This document shows positions 52,977 to 61,811 of a DNA stretch of 64,000 nt, piece by piece. Both the position numbers and the translations under genes were made by a program. The notes beneath the pieces are model-generated. The model did no database searches. It worked only from the letters and a program-made list of their open reading frames with translations, and was not told the DNA's origin. Location of the stretch: NCBI GenBank assembly GCA_965200375.1, contig OZ241353.1, positions 558,001 to 622,000 on the forward strand, read 5' to 3'. This DNA is from VXYL01 sp965200375. Lineage in GTDB: Bacteria > Pseudomonadota > Gammaproteobacteria > Pseudomonadales > Azotimanducaceae. Each line of letters opens with the position of its first letter. Within the stretch, counting starts at the first letter, position 1.

Positions 52977-54551
52977 ATGCAGGGCGAAAGGAGCGGCCCG
53001 GAACGCTCCGGGAACACCAGGAACCTGCTGTTCATCACCGCCGATCAGTGGCGGGGGGAGTGCCTGTCGGCACTGGGGCATCTGGTGCGTACGCCGAACC
53101 TCGACGCCTTGGCCGCGGACGGCACGCTGTTCACGCGGCACTTCGCCAACACCGCCCCGTGCGGGCCGTCCCGGGCCAGCATCCACACCGGCATGTACCA
53201 GCAGAACCATCGCGTGGTCGCCAACGGCGCGCCGCTGGACGCCCGCCACGGCAACTGGGCGCTCTCGGCCCGGCAGGCCGGCTACGCGCCGGCGCTGTTC
53301 GGCTACACGGACACCACCCGGGATCCGCGCCACGCGGCGGCGGGCGAAGCCTGGGACGGCGTGCTCCCCGGCCTCGACCCGGTGGCGCAGCTCGGCAAGT
53401 CCATCTGGGCGCCGGATGCCTGGGCGGCCTGGCTGAAGGCCAAGGGGTACCCGGTGCCGGCGGCGCCCATCGAGCTCTACACGGCCGCGGGCGAGCAACC
53501 AAGCGGCCGGCGCGACGTGCCGCCGCCGCTGGCGGTGCCGGCGGAGCTGCACGACACTTGGTTTCTCGTGGACCAAGTGCTGGACTACATCGCCGCCCGC
53601 CGGGGCTGGTGCGTCCACCTGTCGCTGCTGCGCCCGCATCCGCCGTGGCTCGCGCCGGCGCCCTACAACGGCCTGTATCCGGCCGGGGAACTGCCGCCCT
53701 TGCGCCGCGCCGCAACCGCGGACGAGGAGGCCCGCCGCCACCCCTACCTCGCCTTCGCGCTGGCGCAGAAGCACGGCAGGGCGCCGGCGGACGACGGCCG
53801 CTTGCGGCGTTGGCAGGCGGGCTACTTCGGGCTGATGACCGAAGTGGACAGCAACCTCGGCCGATTGTTCGAAGCGCTCAAGGCATCCGGCGCGTGGCAC
53901 GACACGCTGATCGTGTTCACCTCCGACCACGGCGAGCAGATGGGCGACCACTGGCTGGTTGGCAAGCTCGGCTACTTCGACGAGTCCTTTGCCGTGCCGC
54001 TGATCGTCCGCAACCCCTTGCCGGCGGCGGACGCGCACCGGGGCGGGCGGCACGCCGCGTTCACCGAGAGCGTGGACCTCGCGCCGACGATGCTCGACTG
54101 GCTCGGCGTGGAGCCGCCGCCGCAGTGCGACGGCGCGTCGCTCCTGGCCGCCACCGAAACCGGCCGGCTGCCGCAGCCCTGGCGCAGCGAAGTACACTGG
54201 CAGTACGACTTCAGCCACGGGGAGGCGCCGAAGGCGCTGGGGCTGCCGCCGCGGCAGTGCAAGCTCGACGTGGTTCGGGGCGAGAACTTCAAGTACGTCC
54301 ACTTCCCGCACGTCGAAACCCTGCCGCCGGTGTACTTCGACCTTGCCGCCGACCCGGGCGAGACCGTCGATCTCGGCAGGGACCCGCAGCGCCGCGGGGA
54401 CGTTCTGGAAGCCGTGGAGAAGCTGCTCTCCTGGCGAATGGCGAACGACGAGCGCGGTCCGGCCCGGTCGTTGGTGACGGCCGGCAGCTACGCCGAATAT
54501 GCCGAATATGCCGAACACCGGCGGGAGAAGCGGCAGAGCGCCGACGGCTGA
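52977..54551 (+). CDS. Sulfatase-family hydrolase
   Basis: An alkaline-phosphatase-superfamily enzyme of 524 residues. Metal Asp is in LLFITADQWRGE, the formylglycine site is CGPSRASIHTG (C-x-P-S-R), and the second metal block is VFTSDHGEQMGDH. Sulfatases and phosphonate monoester hydrolases share this signature. No signal peptide is seen, so a cytoplasmic phosphonate/sulfate ester hydrolase is plausible. YAEYAEYAEH near the end comes from a 9-bp tandem repeat. ATG 52977 is the start. Confidence 0.88.
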   Translation: MQGERSGPERSGNTRNLLFITADQWRGECLSALGHLVRTPNLDALAADGTLFTRHFANTAPCGPSRASIHTGMYQQNHRVVANGAPLDARHGNWALSARQAGYAPALFGYTDTTRDPRHAAAGEAWDGVLPGLDPVAQLGKSIWAPDAWAAWLKAKGYPVPAAPIELYTAAGEQPSGRRDVPPPLAVPAELHDTWFLVDQVLDYIAARRGWCVHLSLLRPHPPWLAPAPYNGLYPAGELPPLRRAATADEEARRHPYLAFALAQKHGRAPADDGRLRRWQAGYFGLMTEVDSNLGRLFEALKASGAWHDTLIVFTSDHGEQMGDHWLVGKLGYFDESFAVPLIVRNPLPAADAHRGGRHAAFTESVDLAPTMLDWLGVEPPPQCDGASLLAATETGRLPQPWRSEVHWQYDFSHGEAPKALGLPPRQCKLDVVRGENFKYVHFPHVETLPPVYFDLAADPGETVDLGRDPQRRGDVLEAVEKLLSWRMANDERGPARSLVTAGSYAEYAEYAEHRREKRQSADG

Positions 54552-54582
54552 CTGCCGGGGCCGGGTTTCGCCCTGTGGGTCT

Positions 54583-55467
54583 TCAGGTCGCGGAAGCCTG
54601 GGCGATGCTCTCGATGGAGGCGTCGAGCAAGGCGGAGAACTCCGCGTCGCTCTGATCGATCCGCAGGCCCTCGGTGAGGGCGCGGGAGAAGCTGGCGACG
54701 ACGCCGTGGTTGGCGGCCAGCTTGGCGTTCGCGGTCTGCCGCGAGTAGCCCCCGGACAGGGCCACCACCCGCAGCACGTTGGCGTGGCCGCAGAACTCCG
54801 AATAGAAATTCGGCGCCTCCGGCAGCGTGAGCTTGAACATCACCCGATCGCCGCCGCCGAGGCCCGCCAAGCCGGCCCGGAGCTGGTCCCGCAGGAGCTC
54901 CTCGCAGGCGGCCTTGTCCGCGGCGTGGATGTCCACCTCCGGTTCGATGATGGGCACGAGATCGTGGTCCAGGATGTCCCTTGCGAAGGCGAACTGCTGC
55001 GCCACAACCGCCCGAATGCCGGCTTCGTTCGCGGCCCCGATGACGGAACGCATCTTGGTGCCGAACACGCCCTTGGCCTTGGCGGCCGGCAGACGCTCGG
55101 CCAGATCCGGGATCGGCTTCATGCGCTGGACGCCGTCGGCCGCTTCGGCGAGGCCGTAGTCCACCTTCAGAAACGGCAGGATGCCTTTGCGCCGCCACAG
55201 GTACTCGCTGCTCGGCGCTCCCTCAATGGTCCGATCCACCGTGTTCTGGAACAGGATCGCGCCGAGAATCCTGGCGCTGTCGAAACGGGGATTGGTCAGG
55301 ATGCGGGTGCGCATCCCATGCACGAGGTCGAACATCTCCTCGTCGCTGGCGTACGCGGCTGCATCCACGCCGTACAAGCCCAGCGCCTTCGGCGTGCTGC
55401 CGCCGCTTTGGTCCAAGGCGGCGATGAAGCCCGCACCGGCGCGCATCCGTTGCATCTGGTCCGACAT
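54583..55467 (-). CDS. Class I fructose-bisphosphate aldolase
   Basis: A Schiff-base aldolase of 294 residues. It opens with GAGFIAALDQSGGSTPKAL. The lysine-bearing strand is RVMFKLTLPEAPNFY, and VPIIEPEVDIH and VVALSGGYSR are typical. ATG 55467 has AAGGG seven bases upstream. It converges with the sulfatase gene (31 bp between stops) and stands alone as a transcription unit. Confidence 0.9.
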   Translation of the reverse strand: MSDQMQRMRAGAGFIAALDQSGGSTPKALGLYGVDAAAYASDEEMFDLVHGMRTRILTNPRFDSARILGAILFQNTVDRTIEGAPSSEYLWRRKGILPFLKVDYGLAEAADGVQRMKPIPDLAERLPAAKAKGVFGTKMRSVIGAANEAGIRAVVAQQFAFARDILDHDLVPIIEPEVDIHAADKAACEELLRDQLRAGLAGLGGGDRVMFKLTLPEAPNFYSEFCGHANVLRVVALSGGYSRQTANAKLAANHGVVASFSRALTEGLRIDQSDAEFSALLDASIESIAQASAT

Positions 55468-55576
55468 CGGCGAGCCCTTGGGCGGCAGAGGCGGTTGTGG
55501 CGCACAAGCGTAGCGCAGCCGCCGCCCAGTGGTCGAGAGACGCCCAAACGGGCCCAGCCGGAAGAGCCGGCTGCCG

Positions 55577-56719
55577 TCACGGGTATCCCGTGAGCTCCAT
55601 GTAGCCGCTGCCGACGGTCTTCCCTTGGGCGTCGGTGGCATCCACCACCCCCTCCCAATAGAGCACCGAGAGTTCCATCGCCTGGTCGGGAAAGGCGGCG
55701 CCGATCGCCAGCTCCTCGGTGCCGCCGTCCGTTGCAGTTCCGTGCAGCGTCAGTCGCCAGGCCACCGGCCAGCCGCGCCAACGGCGGCGCACCTCTAGGG
55801 CGAAATCTGTCGGCCCGAGCGCACGCGTCTTGCTATCGGCGGCGGTCAGGGCGCCGAAGTCGTAGCCGGAGCGCTTGCCGTCGTGTCGCCGCAGCTGGCA
55901 AACCATGAGATCCCGACCGTCGCGCAGATGCAGCGCGAACCAGTCCCAGCCAGCGTGCTGCCGTTCGAGCGCGCCGCTGGTCCATTCCCGGTCCAGCCAC
56001 GCGTTACCGGCCACGCGGTGGCGGGCGTCGGCCACGGTCACCGTGCCGGCGGCTTCGATGCGCGGCACGGAGTAGTAGTAGGAGGCGCTGCCGGGGCCCT
56101 TTCGGGACAGACCGCGATCTCCCTGGCGAACGATGGGCCGAGTGGCGGTCAGCGTCAGGTCCACGGCGAACGCCGGCGCATGGGCGCTGGCTGCGCTGCG
56201 GGCGTCGAGGCGCAGCGGCCAGAAGCCGCTGCCGGCGGAGGCGAGCCGCCAGCCGTCGATGCCGGCGACGAACGGAGCGGCGCGAACGCCGGCCAGGGCC
56301 GGATGGCCGCGGGCCAGGCGTTCGGCGTGCCAGTGGCGTCGCGCCGCCACGTCGGACACCGCGAAGTGCCCCAGGTAGGCCTGGCCGGTGCGCCATCCAT
56401 TCGCCGCGGGATCGGCGCCGGTCGCGGGGCGGAGCGCCTGCCGGAAGAGCGTGAACTGCACGCCGAACCGGCGCCCGCCGGGCGTTTCCAACACGCTGGT
56501 CAAGTACCACCACTCGCTGCGGAACGCCGGATGGGCGCCGTGGTCCCGAGGGAAGGCGAAGTCCACCACCCGGTCCGCCTGGGAGAACGACGGCCCGGCC
56601 TCGTCAATGCCCAGTACGGCTCGCAGACCGCCGACCGGCGACGCCGGCGCTGGCCCCGCCGCCTCGCAGCCGCCGAGGAGCGTCGCCGCCAGCAGCGCTG
56701 TCCGCAGTGCGAGTTTCAC
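55577..56719 (-). CDS. AttH/CrtC-like lipocalin-fold lipoprotein
   Basis: The 380-residue protein has a lipobox (LLAATLLGGC) and matches the AttH / hydroxyneurosporene-synthase-like family: DFAFPRDHGAHPAFRSEWWY, QFTLFRQALRP, WLDREWTSGALERQHAGWDW and LMVCQLRRHDG. In Att-type systems this protein is encoded with an FtsX-type permease and an ATPase, as here. GTG 56719 overlaps the permease stop (GTGA). It may handle a lipid or hydrophobic ligand; that is inference. Confidence 0.82.
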   Translation of the reverse strand: MKLALRTALLAATLLGGCEAAGPAPASPVGGLRAVLGIDEAGPSFSQADRVVDFAFPRDHGAHPAFRSEWWYLTSVLETPGGRRFGVQFTLFRQALRPATGADPAANGWRTGQAYLGHFAVSDVAARRHWHAERLARGHPALAGVRAAPFVAGIDGWRLASAGSGFWPLRLDARSAASAHAPAFAVDLTLTATRPIVRQGDRGLSRKGPGSASYYYSVPRIEAAGTVTVADARHRVAGNAWLDREWTSGALERQHAGWDWFALHLRDGRDLMVCQLRRHDGKRSGYDFGALTAADSKTRALGPTDFALEVRRRWRGWPVAWRLTLHGTATDGGTEELAIGAAFPDQAMELSVLYWEGVVDATDAQGKTVGSGYMELTGYP

Positions 56720-59127
56720 GCGACGCGATACGACAAGCGGTAGCTCGGCAGCGCGCCGGCGGCGACTGCCGCCGCCACGCAGAGCGCCAGCGGCAGGCCG
56801 ACGGCCGGCCAGTCGAAGCGCAGCGCGATGCTCCAGCCGAAGGCCAGGGGATTGACGACCGCGCACAGCACCCAGGCCATGAACGCGCCAAGGGGCAGCG
56901 CTGCCAGCGCCGCGATGCCGCCGAGCAGCGTCGCCTGGGCCAGCGCCAGACGCCAGACTTCGGCCCGCAACCAGCCAGTGGCGCGGAGCAGCGCGAACTC
57001 CCGTTCGCGCCCGCTTAGCGTGGCGGCCAGCGCCGCGTACAGGCCGATGGCGGCCAGCGCCAGGGCGACCACGGTAAGCAGGCGGCTGACGGCGAAGGTG
57101 CGGTCGAACACCGCCAACGCCAGGGCGCGGGCCTGGGCGTGGTCCGCAACCGCATCGGCGCCGAAACGCGCCGCAAGCCGTTCCCGGACCGCGCCGAGGC
57201 GGTGCCCGGCCCCGCGCACCGTCAGACGCCGCCAGCCGATGCCGCCAGCGGCCGGGTCCGCAGCCGGGAAGCGGTTGCGCCACGCCATCGGCAGGATCAG
57301 GCGCGTCTGGGCGGCGCCGTAGTCCGGGAACACATGGGCGATCGGCACCTCGACGCGCACGCCGGCCGCATGCACCACCGCGGTCTGCCCGATCCCAAGG
57401 CCGTGCCGCCGCGCGCCGACCTCGTTCAGCATGGCGCCTCGCGCCAGGCTGCCGTCGAATCCGTAGCGGGCCGTCTCGGCAGCGTCCAGCTCGGCGAACG
57501 CGAGGCGCAGCGGCCCGGCGGGCAGGCGGGCGGCGAGGTCGCCGTAGCGACGCACCTCCAGCACCCCCGGCAGCGCCTGCAGCCAGCGCAGGTCCGCGAC
57601 GTCGAAGCCGGGCGCCTCGGCCGGCAGCCGCACCGAGATGCCGGACCACAGCCTCTGGTCCAGCATGGCGAGGAAGTCCATGCGCAGGCTGGCCACCATC
57701 GACCCCATCGCCACCGCTACCGCGGCAGCGACGCTGAGAGCGCCGAGCGCGAGCCGGATCTCGCCAGCCCGGACCGCCACGGCCCGCAGCGTGGCGCGGG
57801 CGCCGAGGTTGGCGAGGCGAACAGACGGTCGGCGCCGCAGCGCGTGGCCGGCCGCAGCCTGAACCAGGCGCGCCAGCAGCGGCACCGCGCCGGCAAGGTG
57901 GACCAGCGCGACGGCGAACAGCGCCGCGAAGGCGCCGGCCAGCGTACCGTGCCACAGGCCAGCGGCGGCGACTGCTACCGCGCCGGCAAGCATCCACGCG
58001 ATTCGAGGCCGGGCCATGCCCTTGCCGCCGGCAAAACCGGCCGCCGCTCCGGCCACCAGCACGCCGCATGCCAGCGCCTTGGCGACCAGCCAAGGGTCGA
58101 TGCGCGCGGCCGCAGTGTCCACGGCCCCCAGCCGCAGCAGCCAAACCGCAAGCGCCGCGCCGATGGCGAGGCCGAGACCAGAGGCGAGGGTGCCCACGAC
58201 CATCCCTTCCGCCGCTGCCAGCCACCGCTGCGCTGCTGCGGAGACCCCCAGCGCCAGCAGCCGGTCGCGTTCCTGCTGGCGGCGGGCCGCGTTGGTCAGG
58301 CTGGCCTGGGCCGCCAGCGCGCTGGCCATGAACACGGACAACAGCGCCAGCGCGCCGAGCAGGAACATCGTCGCGTCCCCGAATCGGCGCAGCGGCTGCC
58401 AGCGGCTGGCGGCGGAGACGACGTAGCCGGGCACGACCGGCCCGGCCTGGTCCGGCAGCGCCGCCTCGATTCCGGGCAGCAGCCCGTCCAGCCAGGCGAC
58501 CAAGGAGCGACGCTGGTCGGCGACCCGCAGCCACACTGCATCCAATGCCCCGGGGCGCCCCAGAAGCCGCTGCGCCGTCGGCAGATCCGCGATCAGCATC
58601 TGCGCCTCGGCCACCTCGATCACCTGCACCGGGACTCCGGCGACGGCCCCGCCAGCCCGCAAAGCCGCGGCGGCCTCGGGGGGCGCGAGCACCGTGTCTG
58701 CGGCGAGGAAGTCCGCGAGCCGACTGCCGAGCGCTGGCAGCGGGGTACTGCCGCGCAGCGCATCCGCCAGCGGGTCGAAGCCGACCAGTGGCAGAACGCG
58801 GCCGCCCGTGGCCACGTTGCCCTCGATCACCGGCACCATGCCTGCTACGGCCGCCAGGGCCGGCTCTCCGGTCCGCCATTGTCGACGCAGCGCGAAGTAG
58901 GCAGCCTGGTCCAGATCGTCTGCGGTGAGGACATGGGTGTGGCCGAAGGCGCTGCCGGCCGTGCGGGCGGCGAGGTCGGCGCGGACGCCCTTGGCCACGA
59001 GATGCACGACGGAGACGGCCGCGACCGCCAGGCAGATGCCAGCCAAGGCGGCGCCGACGGCCACCGGATGCCGGCTGGCGAAGCGCAGCTGGCTGCGCAG
59101 CAGCAGCGACGCGGCGGCAAGCGCCAT
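56716..59127 (-). CDS. ABC transporter permease with FtsX-like domains
   Basis: The 803-residue protein has an N-terminal span (VAVGAALAGICLAVAAVSV), a large extracytoplasmic region, and two sets of hydrophobic spans (around 270-410 and 690-795) as in MacB/FtsX-type mechanotransmission permeases. REFALLRATGWLRAEVWRLAL is the FtsX-domain loop. Upstream (59128-59353) is a 226-bp stretch with no gene I can support; one minus-strand frame ends FQAMHIQELDPFVKVLA, possibly a gene remnant. Confidence 0.85.
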   Translation of the reverse strand: MALAAASLLLRSQLRFASRHPVAVGAALAGICLAVAAVSVVHLVAKGVRADLAARTAGSAFGHTHVLTADDLDQAAYFALRRQWRTGEPALAAVAGMVPVIEGNVATGGRVLPLVGFDPLADALRGSTPLPALGSRLADFLAADTVLAPPEAAAALRAGGAVAGVPVQVIEVAEAQMLIADLPTAQRLLGRPGALDAVWLRVADQRRSLVAWLDGLLPGIEAALPDQAGPVVPGYVVSAASRWQPLRRFGDATMFLLGALALLSVFMASALAAQASLTNAARRQQERDRLLALGVSAAAQRWLAAAEGMVVGTLASGLGLAIGAALAVWLLRLGAVDTAAARIDPWLVAKALACGVLVAGAAAGFAGGKGMARPRIAWMLAGAVAVAAAGLWHGTLAGAFAALFAVALVHLAGAVPLLARLVQAAAGHALRRRPSVRLANLGARATLRAVAVRAGEIRLALGALSVAAAVAVAMGSMVASLRMDFLAMLDQRLWSGISVRLPAEAPGFDVADLRWLQALPGVLEVRRYGDLAARLPAGPLRLAFAELDAAETARYGFDGSLARGAMLNEVGARRHGLGIGQTAVVHAAGVRVEVPIAHVFPDYGAAQTRLILPMAWRNRFPAADPAAGGIGWRRLTVRGAGHRLGAVRERLAARFGADAVADHAQARALALAVFDRTFAVSRLLTVVALALAAIGLYAALAATLSGREREFALLRATGWLRAEVWRLALAQATLLGGIAALAALPLGAFMAWVLCAVVNPLAFGWSIALRFDWPAVGLPLALCVAAAVAAGALPSYRLSYRVA

Positions 59128-59353
59128 GGGCGCTGCGGATGCGGCTAGCCTGCTTGAGTGGCGAGGACCTTCACGAATGGGTCGAGTTCCTGGATGTGCA
59201 TGGCTTGGAAGATGGAGGACGAGGCGGCTTCATGCGCGACGCGAAGGCGATGTAGGGATTGATCTGGAAGCCGCCCGCGACGAGCGTTGGTTCGTGCATA
59301 CAGGGGTGGCGTCTCGACTGGACTCGCAAGCCTACAGTGTGAGGCGCAGTCTT

Positions 59354-60190
59354 CTAGGAGAGGCGCAAGCCGCCACCGCCGGCCGCGGGGCGGGCGGGTG
59401 CGCCGGGAGGCTGCCTGTCGTCCTCGGAGCGACTGCCGAGGTCGATCACCTGCTCGGCGCGGGCGGCGATGCGCTCGCTGTGGGTGGCGACGACCAGTGC
59501 GCTGCCGGCCTCCGCAGCCGCCTCGAGGAGCATGGCGGCGACGCCTTCGGCATTGGCCCGATCCAGGTTGCCGGTAGGTTCGTCGGCCAGCAGCAGCGGC
59601 GGCCGATGCGCGAGCGCCCGGGCGATGGCGACGCGCTGCTGCTCCCCGGCGGAGAGCGTGGCGGGAAACCGCCCTTGGCAGTGGTCGACGCCCAGCACGG
59701 CCAGGCGACCGAGGGCGGCCTCGCGTTCCTTCCGCAGGCCGTTCAGGGCCAGCGGCAGCAGCACGTTCTCGGCGACGGTAAGGGTGTCGACGAGGTTGAA
59801 CGCCTGGAAAACGAAGCCGACGCAGCGGCGACGGTAGCGAACCCGGTCCGGCTCGGTGGCGGCGGAAACCTCGAAGCAGCCGCCGTCGGCCTCCTGGAAC
59901 AGCACCCGCCCGGCATCGGGGGTCAGAATGCCCGCCAGCACCTTGAGCAGGGTCGACTTGCCGCTGCCGCTCGGGCCCCACAAGGCCACCGTAGCGCCCC
60001 TGGCGACGGTGCAGTCCACGCCGTCCAGCGGCCACCGCTCCTCGCCGCCGTCGACGAAGCGCTTGCCGACGCCGGCGGCGACCAGCAGCGCCGGGGCTTG
60101 TCGCCCGCCCTCGCCGGCGCCTCGGCAGCCCCGGCCGCGAGCGCCGGCGGCGGCGTTGTCCGCAGGCGTGGCGTTGTCGGCCGACGCCAA
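59354..60190 (-). CDS. ABC transporter ATP-binding protein (LolD/MacB-like)
   Basis: The 278-residue protein has Walker A GPSGSGKSTLLK, Q-loop VFQAFNLVD, signature LSAGEQQRVAIARAL, Walker B LLLADEPTGNLD and H-loop VVATHSE. The TPTGNLD wording is that of LolD/MacB-type ATPases that partner FtsX-like permeases. The first ~40 residues are low-complexity and may not all be translated. TTG 60190 stands four bases after the NUDIX stop. Confidence 0.9.
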   Translation of the reverse strand: MASADNATPADNAAAGARGRGCRGAGEGGRQAPALLVAAGVGKRFVDGGEERWPLDGVDCTVARGATVALWGPSGSGKSTLLKVLAGILTPDAGRVLFQEADGGCFEVSAATEPDRVRYRRRCVGFVFQAFNLVDTLTVAENVLLPLALNGLRKEREAALGRLAVLGVDHCQGRFPATLSAGEQQRVAIARALAHRPPLLLADEPTGNLDRANAEGVAAMLLEAAAEAGSALVVATHSERIAARAEQVIDLGSRSEDDRQPPGAPARPAAGGGGLRLS

Positions 60191-60194
60191 GGGC

Positions 60195-61031
60195 TCAGCG
60201 CCTTGCCGCCACGCCGCCCGTGCCTTCGAACTGCATTCCCTGCCGGTGCAGTTCTTCGTCTACGGCAAGGTGCCGCCGGGCCGCAACTGCGGCGACGAGG
60301 TCCGCAACCGTGGCGTAGCCAGCGGCGGTGCGCAGCGTGGTCAGAGTGGGATGGATCATCTGCCAGTCGCCGGCGGCGTGCCGCGCCAGCGCCGCCGCCG
60401 GCGTGGTCCAGCCGCCAGCCACCGTCTCCCGGCGGTGGCCCACGGCGCACTGGCGGGGCGGCATCGCCGCCAGAAAGAACCGCGTGTCGAACCGCGCCGG
60501 CGCCGATGGCGGCGTTATCCAGTGGCTGAAGTAATGCACCCGATCGGTGGCCAGCAGGAGCCCTTCCCGACGCGCCAGCGCCGGCAGCGACAGGGCGCCG
60601 CTGGCCAAGGCGTCGCGGTAGGCGTCGAAGCGCCGCCGTTCGGCATCGTCGCGTGGCGCGAACAGGGCGCCGCCGCGGTAGGCGAGCAGCACGCCGCATT
60701 CCTCGAAGCACTCGCGAATGGCCGTCACCCAGTAGCGCAGGCCGCCGGCCGCCAGGCCGAGCGCTGCCGAAGCCGCGCGGTCGGCGAGCCCCACGCAGAG
60801 GTGCGAGAGGCCGTCGTCGGCGCCTTCCACCTTGCCGCCGGGAAACACATGCAGGTTCGGGAACACGCCGCGGCCGGGACGCTGCACCATGAACACGCCA
60901 ATGCCGTCCGCCTGTTCCCGCACCACAAGCACGGTGGCCGCTCGGCGGGGCGTCGCTGGCACCGTCCGCGCCGGTGCCGAGGCGCCGGAAGGGTTGGGCC
61001 TCTGGTCCGTCGACGTGGTGGCGCGCGACAC
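60195..61031 (-). CDS. NUDIX hydrolase
   Basis: The 278-residue protein has GRGVFPNLHVFPGGKVEGAD followed after an insertion by ITAIRECFEECGVLLAY-like sequence (AIRECFEECGVLLAY), a NUDIX box (G-x5-E...RE-x2-EE-x-G) spread wider than the 23-residue norm, as in the NUDT19/RppH-unlike long group. Such enzymes cleave nucleoside diphosphate-linked compounds including CoA. GTG 61031 is the start. It is the first gene of the run toward the Att-like genes. Confidence 0.82.
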   Translation of the reverse strand: MSRATTSTDQRPNPSGASAPARTVPATPRRAATVLVVREQADGIGVFMVQRPGRGVFPNLHVFPGGKVEGADDGLSHLCVGLADRAASAALGLAAGGLRYWVTAIRECFEECGVLLAYRGGALFAPRDDAERRRFDAYRDALASGALSLPALARREGLLLATDRVHYFSHWITPPSAPARFDTRFFLAAMPPRQCAVGHRRETVAGGWTTPAAALARHAAGDWQMIHPTLTTLRTAAGYATVADLVAAVAARRHLAVDEELHRQGMQFEGTGGVAARR

Positions 61032-61047
61032 TGGCTAAAGGAACAGC

Positions 61048-61120
61048 TTGACCGGAAGATCGAACCACCGGTAGGTTTCCGCGCGTGGCGTTTGGTGGGT
61101 TTTTTGGGTGGCTGTGTGGA
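61048..61120 (+). promoter_or_regulatory. Candidate mraZ promoter and MraZ operator-like repeats
   Basis: TTGACC (61048-61053) and TAGGTT (61072-61077) are 18 bases apart and could form the promoter. Just downstream, TGGTGGG (61093-61099), TTGGGTGG (61104-61111) and TGTGG (61115-61119) recur at 9-11 base steps on one strand. MraZ is known to bind such G-rich direct repeats (TGGGN boxes) before its own gene. Confidence 0.5.
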
Positions 61121-61214
61121 TCCAGCGCCCATGGGGACCGGACGTACGGAGCGGCCGTTTGGCGGCGAACTGGAGACAGGTCATTGCTATGGAAGCGACT
61201 GGGGCCGGGGGAGA

Positions 61215-61228
61215 CCCCGCCTTCGGGG
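61215..61228 (+). other. Hairpin in the mraZ leader
   Basis: CCCCG-CCTT-CGGGG can fold about 100 bases before the mraZ start. No T tract follows. The 61121-61320 leader shows no gene otherwise. Confidence 0.35.
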
Positions 61229-61320
61229 GCCACGGAGGGCCCTTCTTGCCTGTTCCGCCTACCCGGCCAGCCGGACCCGCCCAGCCCTCGTTCGGCGGCC
61301 ACTGACGAGACCGCGCCGAC

Positions 61321-61767
61321 GTGTTCCGAGGGGTCGCCAAGGTCAGCTTGGATGCGCGGGGACGGTTTGCCATGCCGGCCCGCTATCGAGAGGGCTTCCA
61401 AGGGTCCGCTGGGCGGCTGGTGGTCACCATCGACGTCGCCAACCCCTGCCTCCTCATCTATCCGCAGCAGGACTACGAAGCCCTTGAACAGAAGCTCCGC
61501 GCCTTGGACAACACGCAGGATGCCATACGCAGCCTGCAACGCAAGCTCATCGGCTTCGCCACCGAAGCGGAGCTGGACGGCAACGGGCGCATCCTCGTTC
61601 CCGGCGAACTGCGGGACTACGCGGACGTCGATCGCAAGGCCGTGCTGCTTGGGCAGATAAACAAGGTCGAGCTGTGGGGGCAGACCCAGTGGCGCGAAGC
61701 CGTGAACAGCTGGCGCCACGCCGAGAGCGGCACCGGGCTCGACGAGCTGGCGGGCATACAGCTGTAG
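61321..61767 (+). CDS. mraZ: Transcriptional regulator MraZ
   Basis: MraZ is the AbrB-fold repressor at the head of the division and cell-wall cluster. Both halves carry the family repeat: VSLDARGRFAMPARYRE near residue 8 and AELDGNGRILVPGELRDY near residue 83. GTG 61321 gives 148 residues, the usual size. A GC-rich hairpin (CGGCGGCG...CGCCGCCG, ~61775-61793) separates it from rsmH but has no T tract. Confidence 0.95.
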   Translation: MFRGVAKVSLDARGRFAMPARYREGFQGSAGRLVVTIDVANPCLLIYPQQDYEALEQKLRALDNTQDAIRSLQRKLIGFATEAELDGNGRILVPGELRDYADVDRKAVLLGQINKVELWGQTQWREAVNSWRHAESGTGLDELAGIQL

Positions 61768-61811
61768 CGTTGCGGCGGCGAGGCGCCGCCGGGCCCAAGG
61801 AGGGGCATGGC

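Noticed and set aside
56720..58879. Upstream extension of the AttH frame to 1100 codons
   Set aside because: It overlaps the permease gene in another frame; the lipobox-bearing start at GTG 56719 is right.
61121..61320. RNase P RNA gene upstream of mraZ, as in some gammaproteobacteria
   Set aside because: A hairpin and G-rich stretches are present but the conserved rnpB segments are missing.
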